From Streptomyces sp. HD (GTDB lineage Bacteria; Actinomycetota; Actinomycetes; Streptomycetales; Streptomycetaceae), in assembly GCF_028369295.1 (NCBI RefSeq), contig NZ_JAQMYP010000014.1, positions 1-64,000 on the forward strand: a stretch of 64,000 bases of DNA, given 5' to 3'. Of this stretch, positions 26,902-33,894 are shown piece after piece. The notes under the pieces were generated by a model, which made no database searches, was not told the DNA's origin, and saw only the letters and a list, made by a program, of their open reading frames with translations. The position numbers and the translations under genes are program-made. Positions within the stretch are counted from its first letter, which is position 1, and each line of letters begins with the position of its first letter.

Positions 26902-27768
26902 ATGGCCACCACCGACCGGCAGGCCACGACGCTGGCCCTCGCACACGCCCTGTCAGCCGCCGAGCGCGGACTGGCCGTCATCCCCCTGTCCCGGACGAAG
27001 CTCCCGGCCCTGCGCTCCCCGCACCGCGACGACCCCCAACCCGCGCCCTGCCACGGCGAGTGCGGTCGCTTCGGGCACGGGGTCTACGACGCCTCCTCCA
27101 ACCCCGCCCGCATCCGCGAACTCTTCGCCGCCGCGCCCTGGGCGACGGGCTACGGCATCGCCTGCGGACTGCCTCCGCACCACCTCATCGGCATCGACCT
27201 CGACACGAAATCCGGTACGGACTCCTCCGCCGCCCTGCGCGAACTCGCGCTGCGCCACCTGTTCACGATCCCGCCCACGGTGGTCGTGCTGACCCCGAGC
27301 GGCGGCCGCCACCTCTGGCTGACCGGCCCGGCCGACGTCGTCGTCCCCAACTCGGCGGGCCGTCTCGCGCCCGGCATCGACATCCGGGGCGCCGGCGGTT
27401 ACCTCGTCGGCCCCGGCTCCCGAACCGACCACGGCGTCTACAGCACCGCTCCCGGAACGGCCCACATCGCCCCCGCGCCCTGCCCGCGCGCCCTTCTGCG
27501 CCTCCTGCTCCCGCCGCCCCGCACACACCACCCCACGCTCCCGTCGGCCGGCCGTCACGGTCAGGGGCTCGTCCAGTTCGTGCTCGCCGCGCACGAGGGG
27601 CAACGCAACACCCGCCTGTTCTGGGCGGCCTGCCGCGCCTACGAGGACGGCATCGGCCCCGCTCTCGTCGACCCTCTCGTGGAGGCGGCCCTCAACACCG
27701 GCCTCACCGAACGCGAGGCCCGCGCGACGATCGCGTCGGCCGCGCGGATGACGGGGCACCGGCCCTGA
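26902..27768 (+). CDS. bifunctional DNA primase/polymerase (Prim-Pol) domain protein, chromosomal
   Basis: 288 residues with AEP Prim-Pol motifs: the metal-binding DxD in LIGIDLDTKSG, SGGRHLWL, and GIDIRGAGGYLVGPGS. A CHGEC pair precedes the catalytic motifs. A shorter helical C-terminal part (about 210-285) resembles primase C-terminal domains. No helicase gene is adjacent and the gene is outside the integrative element, so a host repair or tolerance role is possible. A GGAGG sits only 1 nt before the ATG, so either the start is unusual or translation begins elsewhere; no better in-frame start was found. Confidence 0.85.
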   Translation: MATTDRQATTLALAHALSAAERGLAVIPLSRTKLPALRSPHRDDPQPAPCHGECGRFGHGVYDASSNPARIRELFAAAPWATGYGIACGLPPHHLIGIDLDTKSGTDSSAALRELALRHLFTIPPTVVVLTPSGGRHLWLTGPADVVVPNSAGRLAPGIDIRGAGGYLVGPGSRTDHGVYSTAPGTAHIAPAPCPRALLRLLLPPPRTHHPTLPSAGRHGQGLVQFVLAAHEGQRNTRLFWAACRAYEDGIGPALVDPLVEAALNTGLTEREARATIASAARMTGHRP

Positions 27769-27861
27769 TCCTGACCAGCGCCGGCGCCTGACGGGCTCGG
27801 CAATTCACGGGGCCTTGAAATTCACGGGAGCTCGATGCGCCACCGCCCTAGAGTGCCGACC

Positions 27862-28293
27862 ATGTCGCTGACCCGCGTCATCCTCACGTCCGGCCGCTCG
27901 CTCGACCTGTCCGAACTGCGGTTCTCCTCGACATACGGCGGAATGCTGGAGGGCTACCCCTGCAAGCCCGTCAACGACATGAAGATCAAGGGCCTCGTCC
28001 GCACGGCCGAGCAGGCCCGCCCCTCCGCGCCGGTGCACCTCGTCCCGCCGCCGCGCGAGTACCCCGACCAGTACGCGGGCGGCTTCGGTCCCGTCGAGGT
28101 GCTGCCGCCGGTGGCCTGCGTCGGAGCCTTCCACTCCACCGCCCTCGACCGCACCCACGACCCGGTCCTCTACCGCTCTACCCTGACGATCATCTGGTTC
28201 CAGCCGACCCCACGGGTGCCGTCCGGCTGCGATGCGGAGGAGGGGCTGCGGGAGGTGCCTTGGGAAGAGCTGGCACATGATTACGAGCTCTGA
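27862..28293 (+). CDS. conserved hypothetical protein
   Basis: 143 residues from ATG 27862; an upstream in-frame ATG at 27835 is less likely. Soluble, no signal peptide, no cysteine motif. It contains SLDLSELRFSSTYGGMLEG near the N-terminus and LYRSTLTIIWFQP near residue 110, an alternating strand pattern. The family is not recognised. It lies alone, downstream of the Prim-Pol gene on the same strand. Confidence 0.65.
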   Translation: MSLTRVILTSGRSLDLSELRFSSTYGGMLEGYPCKPVNDMKIKGLVRTAEQARPSAPVHLVPPPREYPDQYAGGFGPVEVLPPVACVGAFHSTALDRTHDPVLYRSTLTIIWFQPTPRVPSGCDAEEGLREVPWEELAHDYEL

Positions 28294-28378
28294 GCCCTGA
28301 AGCCCCCGAAGCCCCCGAAGCCCGAAGCCCCGAAGCCCCGAAGCCCTGAAGCCCTGAAGCCCTGAAGCCCTGAAGAAC
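28294..28378. repeat. 7-9 bp tandem repeats (CCTGAAGC / CCCGAAGC)
   Basis: A run of about ten short units of the form GAAGCCC(T/C), directly after the hypothetical gene. It holds no gene and could form no strong hairpin, since all units have the same orientation. Confidence 0.8.
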
Positions 28379-28474
28379 AGGCTCTCAAGGACAAGCTCTG
28401 AGACACGAGCTCGGGCACAGGCGTCCCGAAAACCGGCTTGCCCCGGAGGGGAGCGCCTGTGCCAGGGTCGGCCG

Positions 28475-29005
28475 ATGAGCGTTTCCCGACGTGATCTGAT
28501 GCGCTGGCAGTTCGAAGTCACCTGGGCGTTGTTCGAGTATCACCTCGATCGGCTGCAGCCCGAGGACTTCCTGTGGGAGCCGGCGCCGCACTGCTGGACG
28601 GTGCGCCCGGCCGTCGACGGCAGCTGGGTTCCGGACTGGGCGGAGACCGAGCCCGACCCCGTCCCCGTGCCGACCATCGCCTGGGTGAGCTGGCACATCG
28701 GCTGGTGGTGGAGCGTGGCCGCCGACCATCTGCGGGGCCGCCAGCCACGCGAGCGGACCGACGTCATCTGGCCGGGCGACGGAAAGGCGACCGTCGCCTG
28801 GCTGCGTGACCTGCGCACCGACTGGCTGGCGGGACTGGACCGGCTCGACGACACGGACCTGGACGCCACGGCGCCGTTCCCCTGGCCGAACGACCCGCAG
28901 TACACCATGGCCCACATGATCGGCTGGGTGAACTCCGAGCTGATGAAGAACGCCGCGGAGATCGGTCAGTTGCGGCTGCTCCGGGTCCAGCAGCCCGGGC
29001 CCTGA
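28475..29005 (+). CDS. DinB-like superfamily protein
   Basis: 176 residues with the four-helix DinB pattern: LMRWQFEVTWALFEYHLDRLQPEDFLWEP near the N-terminus, HIGWWWSVAADH (metal-binding His) near residue 72, and AHMIGWVNSELMKNAAEIG near the C-terminus. These proteins bind a divalent metal and many act as thiol-dependent transferases. No specific substrate can be assigned. Confidence 0.85.
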   Translation: MSVSRRDLMRWQFEVTWALFEYHLDRLQPEDFLWEPAPHCWTVRPAVDGSWVPDWAETEPDPVPVPTIAWVSWHIGWWWSVAADHLRGRQPRERTDVIWPGDGKATVAWLRDLRTDWLAGLDRLDDTDLDATAPFPWPNDPQYTMAHMIGWVNSELMKNAAEIGQLRLLRVQQPGP

Positions 29006-29108
29006 CCCACGCGACAAGATGTCCAACCCGACACATGGCCCCAAAATGGTGACTATCGGCATTGTCTGCTGCTCTGCCGCTCTGCCGCTCTGCTGGATCG
29101 GAGACGCC

Positions 29109-29567
29109 ATGAAGGACCTCAAGCTTGAGCAGAAGCGCTCGCTGTCCCGCCTTGAGGCGGCCGATCAGCTTGAGGCGCTCGCGGCCGCGCTGAGGCAGGG
29201 CGGGGAGGCCGAACTGGAACTCGATCCCTGGACGCTGAGCCTGCGGATCCCCTCCGACCTCCGCACCGAGCTTGAGGTCGAGGTCAGCGAGGGGGAGATC
29301 GAGCTGGAGATCGAGTTCAAGTGGCCGACGACAGCCGCGCGCGGGTCGTCAGCGCAGGGGGCGGCAGGGACGGCAGCGGCGACCGGGGCGGCGAAGACAA
29401 CTGGGGCGGCGAAGGCAGCTGGGGCGGGCGGGGCAGCGAAGGCCGGGGGCAGGCGCAAGAGCGCGTCTTCGGGTTCCGGGCGCACCAGCACCAGCACCAG
29501 CACTGCCACCGCCAAGGCCACCGGCAGAGGCAGAACCACGAAGCGGACGGCCGCGAAGAAATCCTGA
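29109..29567 (+). CDS. amphi-Trp domain protein with histone-like tail
   Basis: 152 residues from ATG 29109; a frame from 29019 exists, but the domain begins here (MKDLKLEQKRSLSRLEAADQLEALAAAL). Residues 1-75 match the amphi-Trp domain (ELELDPWTLSLRIPSDLRTELEVE...EIELEIEFKW). The last 75 residues are Ala/Gly/Lys/Thr/Ser-rich, ending TTKRTAAKKS, like bacterial histone-H1-like tails, so DNA binding is possible. It is the last host gene before attL. Confidence 0.82.
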   Translation: MKDLKLEQKRSLSRLEAADQLEALAAALRQGGEAELELDPWTLSLRIPSDLRTELEVEVSEGEIELEIEFKWPTTAARGSSAQGAAGTAAATGAAKTTGAAKAAGAGGAAKAGGRRKSASSGSGRTSTSTSTATAKATGRGRTTKRTAAKKS

Positions 29568-29582
29568 CCCGCGACCATGAGC

Positions 29583-29612
29583 AAGGGGTGCCCCGAATTC
29601 AGGACACCCCTT
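29583..29612. terminator. hairpin terminator left of attL
   Basis: Stem AAGGGGTG/CACCCCTT with a 14-nt loop, just after the amphi-Trp gene. Before integration it would also have terminated the tRNA-Ser transcript. A similar hairpin lies inside the element's right end (44594-44629). Confidence 0.75.
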
Positions 29613-29638
29613 CTGACCAGCGCGTTCACTGCGCCGTG

Positions 29639-29698
29639 GCGGTGGGTGTGGGATTTGAACCCACGGTGACATCGCTGCCACGACGGTTTTCAAGACCG
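29639..29698. repeat. attL (60-bp copy of tRNA-Ser 3' part)
   Basis: Identical over 60 bp to 44653-44712. It spans the tRNA 3' end through the T-arm, variable arm and anticodon loop. Sequence diverges immediately on both sides, which fixes the repeat boundaries. Confidence 0.95.
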
Positions 29699-29723
29699 CC
29701 GCGCCGTCGCGACATTTACATGC

Positions 29724-29787
29724 TCTGACCTGCACTGATACGTCAACCATGCGGAGAATCAGGTACGTTGGCCCACGTATGGCCCAC
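29724..29787. repeat. left-end short repeats shared with the right end
   Basis: TCTGACCTGC (29724-29733) and TTGGCCCAC-GT-ATGGCCCAC (29768-29787) lie 26-90 bp inside attL. Matching copies lie just inside attR. Paired end-proximal repeats are expected of integrase or excisionase arm sites; this role is inferred. Confidence 0.55.
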
Positions 29788-29951
29788 GGACTTGGCGCTG
29801 AGTACGCGACCTCTTCGCCCCGAAGCAACTGAGGCGGGCGGTCGGCCTTGGGCTGGTGTGGCTCTCACCTGCTGTGGTGGGCCGCAGGTGTGCGTGGGTG
29901 TTCGTTGCTATGCGCGGGCGTTGTCACACAGTTAGACACTCGTAGGGGCTC

Positions 29952-30071
29952 TCATCGCAAAGCCGCGATGAGAGCCCCTACGCCCATGAGTAGCGTCCCT
30001 ACGCCCACCATCAGCGCACTGGCGTTGACCTTGGATTTGTTACTAGGCTCGGGGTTGGAGGGAGCGGTCAT
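29952..30071 (-). CDS. 39-residue single-helix membrane peptide
   Basis: An ATG at 30071 opens a 39-codon frame: a polar start (MTAPSNPEPSNKSKVN) followed by one hydrophobic helix (ALMVGVGTLLMGVGALIAAL) and a final Arg. AGAGAGG lies about 11 nt upstream. The stop falls in a strong hairpin (29942-29981) that can terminate the transcript. The clean N-out/helix architecture and position at the element's left end favour a real small gene; it is too short for routine gene callers. Function unknown. Confidence 0.6.
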   Translation of the reverse strand: MTAPSNPEPSNKSKVNASALMVGVGTLLMGVGALIAALR

Positions 30072-30901
30072 ATACACGTCGTTCCTCTCTGTGCGGCCCT
30101 AGTAGGGCAGCGTCTGATTACCCCGCCCCGGTCTGGCGAGACGTGAGGGGCGGGGTTCTCTTGTCCGCCAATGAACGTACAACATCGCTGACCTGCGAAT
30201 TCGTCTAGTCGAATCGATTTCGGCTGCCCCGATAAAAGGCTCCCGTCAGGTGGTTAGCCACCTCTGAACTCGGACATGACCCTCATGGTCATGTCTTGAA
30301 TGCTGGCTTTCGTCGGTAATATTCACGTATGGGCAATGGGTGAAGGTGGCTGAATCTCACGTATGCCCGCAGTCGTGTACGCGGTCGGTTGCCGGGTTCC
30401 CCAGCTTGAGGGCTGATCGTACGGCGCATGGGTGATCTCGGTTGATAAGGTTGCGTCTGCTGTTGGTGCACGCCAACAGCAGCGTGAGGTCTGGCGGTTG
30501 CAGTTGTGCGCTCGCCTTGTCGTGCGGTCGCAGGGAGTGAACCGATGCCAAGGCCTCAAAGAGGTTGCCCACAGTTCCGGACCAGACCACGTCCACAGTC
30601 CTCGCCTTGTTCTCCGACAGCAGTCTGCCGATCCGGGACCTACGAAGAAGACCCTCCCGGGTGAGGTCCGGAACGGCATCCAACCCCGAGCCATCCCCCT
30701 CGGGGAGTGAGGGCAATTTCCCATTTATGCAAGATTATGGGAAGTAGCAATGATCACCTTCAATATAAATTGAGGATGCAACTCGATGGCCATGCCAGGC
30801 TTACTGGGTTCAGGCCCTCGATAACTACACGGCAATTCCTTCGCAACTTTCCGTTCCATCGATGCGGACCTTGAAAAATCGACTCACCAGGGAGCATGCA
30901 A
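30072..30901. other. lower-GC intergenic zone of the element, no convincing gene
   Basis: About 830 bp. Visible are a hairpin with 10-bp arms (30120-30156), GCTGACCTGC at 30187-30196, and a 9-bp-stem hairpin GACATGACC/GGTCATGTC at 30273-30295. A minus-strand frame at 30357-30716 (119 codons, with SRIGRLLSENKARTVDVVWSG) is the best candidate and may be a decayed gene, perhaps a transposase, but no motif confirms it. Confidence 0.4.
30120..30156. terminator. GC-rich hairpin, terminator-like
   Basis: Arms ACCCCGCCCC and GGGGCGGGGT with a 17-nt loop, followed on the plus strand by TCTCTT. No plus-strand gene ends here; it may belong to an unrecognised transcript or to the leader of the 39-residue gene. 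Confidence 0.5.
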
Positions 30902-31360
30902 ATGGCAAAAATGCGCAGAATAATCGGTCGCACGCTTCTATCGTGCTCGATATTTTTTGGCGGGTTGGCTGCTGCGCCATCAGCATCCGCCGGGGGATAC
31001 GGCTGCACGGGATCTCAAGTCGCTTCGTACGGCTTGGAAACAATCGACAGCCCTTCGGTTCGTTATGGCACCACATATCTGTATTACGATGCTTCCAGCG
31101 GTAAACATTGCGCCGCCGTTGTGGCGAACGCGGCAGGAGGTTACGGAACCGCTAAGCCGATGTATGCAGAAATACACCTGTGTAGAGAGACAGCCCCGGG
31201 AAATGGATGCACATCGCTCCAATGGGATCGAGACTCCGGGAATTATAAGCAATATGCGGGGCCCGTCTCCATGAAAGACGGCAGGAACTGCATTTCGGTA
31301 GTCGGCTTTATTAACTATAACGGCCGCAAGGCTCGTGGGGAAACCACGACGTCCTGCTAA
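30902..31360 (+). CDS. secreted cysteine-containing protein (element cargo)
   Basis: 152 residues from ATG 30902; the ATG at 30896 is too close to the GGAG at 30891. A signal peptide (IIGRTLLSCSIFFGGLAAAPSASA) precedes a mature part of about 125 residues with about five spaced cysteines and motifs TTYLYYDASSGKHCAAVVANA, YAGPVSMKDGRNC and a C-terminal TSC. The pattern recalls small secreted streptomycete proteins of the spore-associated type. Codon use is markedly less GC-biased than neighbours, indicating recent acquisition. A terminator follows at 31405. Confidence 0.75.
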   Translation: MAKMRRIIGRTLLSCSIFFGGLAAAPSASAGGYGCTGSQVASYGLETIDSPSVRYGTTYLYYDASSGKHCAAVVANAAGGYGTAKPMYAEIHLCRETAPGNGCTSLQWDRDSGNYKQYAGPVSMKDGRNCISVVGFINYNGRKARGETTTSC

Positions 31361-31404
31361 GGCAAAGGTGGAAGGGAAAGGGCTGGTGGACGCTGCTCTT
31401 TCTA

Positions 31405-31434
31405 TAGCCCGCTCGGATCGATCCGGGCGGGCTA
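31405..31434 (+). terminator. terminator of the secreted cargo gene
   Basis: A near-perfect palindrome with arms AGCCCGCTCGGA and TCCGGGCGGGCT around TCGA, 45 bp past the stop. Confidence 0.75.
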
Positions 31435-31631
31435 CTGTGCGAGTCAGGGCTGGACGGATTCCCAAGGTTGCAATCACGGCCGCAGGATCGTCGTCATAAA
31501 TGAGGTGCGGTTCGTTCGACTCGGGAGGTAAAAAGCGAGTGCGGTACCGCTGAATGTCGCGCTCGGAGAAGTAGAGACTCGGAGGAGTTCACTGGGACCA
31601 GCCTGCTCTTGCCGCCCGGCTCCAACTGAGC

Positions 31632-32294
31632 TCAAGCGCTGTTTACCCCAGGGATGAGTCGACTGGTGAAACCTGCGACGCACAGCTTCTCATAGGCGGC
31701 CACGACGGCATCCGGCACAACCTGCTCGATGGCCAGATCCCAGCCTGGGAAGACAAGCACTCGTTGTAGGGCACCTACGATCATGTCGATCACCATACGC
31801 ACGTCTCCGATGGAATCGGCGTACTCCTCCAAGCCCATCGGAGTGGACGCGCACACCACTTCGACCTCAGGCCAGAGCTTCCGCATCATGGCGTACGAGC
31901 GCCGCTCTTCGTACGGCTTGCTCACGAGCAGGACGGACGAGACCTTGACGTCGGCCTCTGCCAACACCGCTTTCGTGAACTCGATGTTCTCGCCAGTATT
32001 CGTGGCACGCGGTTCCAGGAATACTGCGGCATCGGGCACCCCTAGCTGCAACGCCCGCTCTCGGTAGTGGACAGCCTCACCGCGCGGCATGCGCGCCCGG
32101 GTCGTGGGGCTGGTGGCCCCCGTGAAGACGATGACCGGCGCCATGCGCTGGTGGTACAGCTCCGCCGTCACGTCAGCCACACCAAGGTCGTGGCTGCCGA
32201 GACCGACGGCCACCGAACAAGGTCGCGGCTCGTGGTGCATCCGGTGGTAGTCCCATAGAAGTCGAGCATCCGCCCATGCCTGTGCCGAGATCAT
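31632..32294 (-). CDS. YdcF-like (DUF218) protein
   Basis: 220 residues from ATG 32294, whose codon overlaps the GntR stop (ATGA), so the two genes are translationally coupled. DUF218/YdcF signatures: VAVGLGSHDLGVADVTAELY, VIVFTGATSP, RGEAVHYRERALQLGVPDAAVFLEPRATNTGENI and VLLVSKPYEERRSYAMMRKLWP. No membrane anchor is present, unlike many DUF218 proteins. The family is a nucleotide-binding-type fold of uncertain activity. Its fixed link to the repressor suggests a role in sensing or induction. Confidence 0.85.
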   Translation of the reverse strand: MISAQAWADARLLWDYHRMHHEPRPCSVAVGLGSHDLGVADVTAELYHQRMAPVIVFTGATSPTTRARMPRGEAVHYRERALQLGVPDAAVFLEPRATNTGENIEFTKAVLAEADVKVSSVLLVSKPYEERRSYAMMRKLWPEVEVVCASTPMGLEEYADSIGDVRMVIDMIVGALQRVLVFPGWDLAIEQVVPDAVVAAYEKLCVAGFTSRLIPGVNSA

Positions 32295-33085
32295 TCCTGC
32301 CCCTTCCTGTGCTGTGCCGAGTCGGGAACCTTGAAGTCGTACTCCCACGCGAAGCGAGAAGCTGCATGGAGGCCAACCGCAAACTCAACCACCGTGCCAT
32401 CTGCGGTGTACGTGGTCCGGTGCAACTCGACTACGGGCTCACCGACGGGGAGCTGTAGGAGCTGCACTTCGTCCGCCGTCGGGACGCGGGCGAACAGTGC
32501 CTCTCGCATGTGGTCGATCTCGTATCCGGCGTCGTAGAGGACCCGGAATCCGCCGCCACGACCGGCAGGGCCCGGGGCAGGGTCCACGATGCGTGTCCCC
32601 TCGACGTGCTCCGGCCTGTAGTAGCTGGTCAGGGTGTGTGTCGGCTGCGTCCCCTCTTTCACGAGGCGGGCGCGTGCGTACACCTCCGAGCCGACTGGGA
32701 CACCAAGCCCTTCGGCTACGAGGCTGTCCGCCTGGACTCGGCTCACAGTCTGCGTCTGCTCGTTCCGCTTGTACGCGCGACCCGATGCGACGCGGTCAGC
32801 TATGAACGCGACCTCGTCACCGTCGCGCCACTTCGCCTTGTCGTACCGAGCGATGCCCAGCCGCTTGAGCGGAGCGCGCGGACGCACCACGGTGCCGTGT
32901 CCGCGCGTCGACGTCACGAGCCCTTCGGCCTCCAGCGCCTTGTACGCCTGATGGACGGTGGCCTTTGAGCCTTCCCCGGCCTCAACTAGCTCTCTGATCT
33001 GGGGCAACTGCGCGCCCGGCGGGTACGCACCGCTCTTGATCTGCTCCGCGAGCCTGTCCGCCAGCTCGCGCCACTTCGGTGCCAC
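32291..33085 (-). CDS. GntR/HutC-family repressor with UTRA domain (KorSA-like)
   Basis: 264 residues from a GTG with GAGAGGAG upstream. The winged helix (about 1-72: LAEQIKSGAYPPGAQLPQIRELVEAGEGSKATVHQAYKALEAEGLV) is followed by a UTRA ligand-binding domain (about 95-255: YARARLVKEGTQPTHTLTSYYRPEHVEGT). AICEs and Streptomyces plasmids use GntR proteins of this class to hold transfer and replication genes silent. Three copies of a 14-bp palindrome 34-106 bp upstream are the obvious operators. It is cotranscribed with the YdcF-like gene. Confidence 0.92.
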   Translation of the reverse strand: MAPKWRELADRLAEQIKSGAYPPGAQLPQIRELVEAGEGSKATVHQAYKALEAEGLVTSTRGHGTVVRPRAPLKRLGIARYDKAKWRDGDEVAFIADRVASGRAYKRNEQTQTVSRVQADSLVAEGLGVPVGSEVYARARLVKEGTQPTHTLTSYYRPEHVEGTRIVDPAPGPAGRGGGFRVLYDAGYEIDHMREALFARVPTADEVQLLQLPVGEPVVELHRTTYTADGTVVEFAVGLHAASRFAWEYDFKVPDSAQHRKGQE

Positions 33086-33118
33086 GCAGAACTCCTCTCG
33101 ACGCGAACCAGTGAACCA

Positions 33119-33191
33119 CAGTCCTAGGACTGTTGACAGTCCTAGGACTGCGTGCCATCGTCTTCCCGAGCCGCTCGCAGTCCTAGGACAG
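33119..33191. promoter_or_regulatory. triple GntR operator CAGTCCTAGGACTG
   Basis: Perfect 14-bp palindromes at 33119-33132 and 33137-33150 (18-bp centre spacing), and a third with one end base changed at 33178-33191 (CAGTCCTAGGACAG). They cover the gntR upstream region. TTGACA on the plus strand (33133-33138) between the first two hints at a rightward promoter too, though its -10 is unclear. Confidence 0.85.
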
Positions 33192-33401
33192 CGAATCGGG
33201 AGGGGCCTTCTTTGGGCTGCTTCCAGGTAGTGCCGGTTCGGGATAGCTCGCCTTCATGTGGGGCCCTGAGTTGGTCGTTCCCTGAGAACTGAACAGAGGG
33301 CGCACCGCAACCTGGACACGGGAAGAGCGGCCGTCAGAAGCATCAGGCAACAGCGACAAGCCGTAGGCCCTGCCGCACGAGCAGCAAGCACCTTCTCCCA
33401 T
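33183..33401 (-). CDS. possible small zinc-ribbon-like protein
   Basis: A 72-residue frame from ATG 33401 (GEGACCSCGRAYGLSLLPDA, then VRPLFSSQGTTNSGPHMKASYPEP). Read from a GTG at 33434, it adds a CPPC pair that with CCSCG would form a zinc knuckle. It ends within the third GntR operator. Codon periodicity is reasonable but the ribosome site is weak, so it is a tentative gene. Confidence 0.35.
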   Translation of the reverse strand: MGEGACCSCGRAYGLSLLPDASDGRSSRVQVAVRPLFSSQGTTNSGPHMKASYPEPALPGSSPKKAPPDSLS

Positions 33402-33464
33402 GCCGTCCCTACAGGGCGGACAAGTGATCCACACGTGCGGTGAGACAAGGGCAAAGATCGCGGA

Positions 33465-33505
33465 GCCCCGAAGGCAGCCTGACCGGTTCGAGTCCGGTCC
33501 GGGGC
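33465..33505 (+). other. tRNA-like T-arm plus acceptor minihelix
   Basis: GCCCCG (33465-33470) can pair with CGGGGC (33500-33505) around a canonical T-arm (ACCGG-TTCGAGT-CCGGT, 33482-33498). D and anticodon arms are absent: only 11 nt separate the 5' strand from the T-arm. It could be a tRNA remnant or a structured leader. Confidence 0.45.
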
Positions 33506-33569
33506 ACTCCGGCCGCTGCTCAATGGCCGCGCCGCGCGAGGTTCGCGCGACTTCACCACCAACGGCGTG

Positions 33570-33597
33570 CACCCCCGGAGCGGCAACTCCGGGGGTG
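33570..33597 (+). terminator. hairpin upstream of the transfer operon
   Basis: Perfect stem CACCCCCGGAG/CTCCGGGGGTG with a 6-nt loop, 39 bp before the DUF6284 start. It could attenuate transcription entering the operon from the operator region. Confidence 0.6.
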
Positions 33598-33636
33598 CTG
33601 TTCGGGCCGTTCCCACCTTCGAGAGGAACACGACCC

Positions 33637-33894
33637 ATGAGGCACATCGGTGCTGTTCAGACGGTTGTTACCACCGACGAGTTCGACCGCGAGCCGACGG
33701 CCGCAGAGCTGGACGCCATCGCGTACGAGACGCCGCTCATCGACGCGGAAGTCGAGTTGCTGGACGTCCGCATCGCCCTGATGGACCGCACGCCGACCGA
33801 GCTGGACGAGCGGCGGCTGCGCAAGGCGGTGCACAAGGTGCTGGCCGAACGCGTTGCCCTGGCCAACCGCGCGACCGCGGGGGAGGCGGCGTGA
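33637..33894 (+). CDS. DUF6284 family protein
   Basis: 85 residues from ATG 33637 with GAGAGGA 9 nt upstream. Short, acidic, helical: EPTAAELDAIAYETPLIDAEVELLDVRIALMDRTPTELDERRLRKA, matching the small DUF6284 proteins that accompany Streptomyces plasmid and AICE transfer genes. First gene of the rightward block. Its TGA overlaps the next GTG (GTGA). Function unknown. Confidence 0.78.
   Translation: MRHIGAVQTVVTTDEFDREPTAAELDAIAYETPLIDAEVELLDVRIALMDRTPTELDERRLRKAVHKVLAERVALANRATAGEAA

Noticed and set aside
28294..28378. Terminator after the hypothetical gene
   Set aside because: The repeats are all in one orientation and do not form a stem.
29848..30102. An 84-codon plus-strand frame at the element's left end
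   Set aside because: It overlaps the better-supported 39-residue minus-strand gene and its terminator hairpin, has no ribosome site and no coherent domain.
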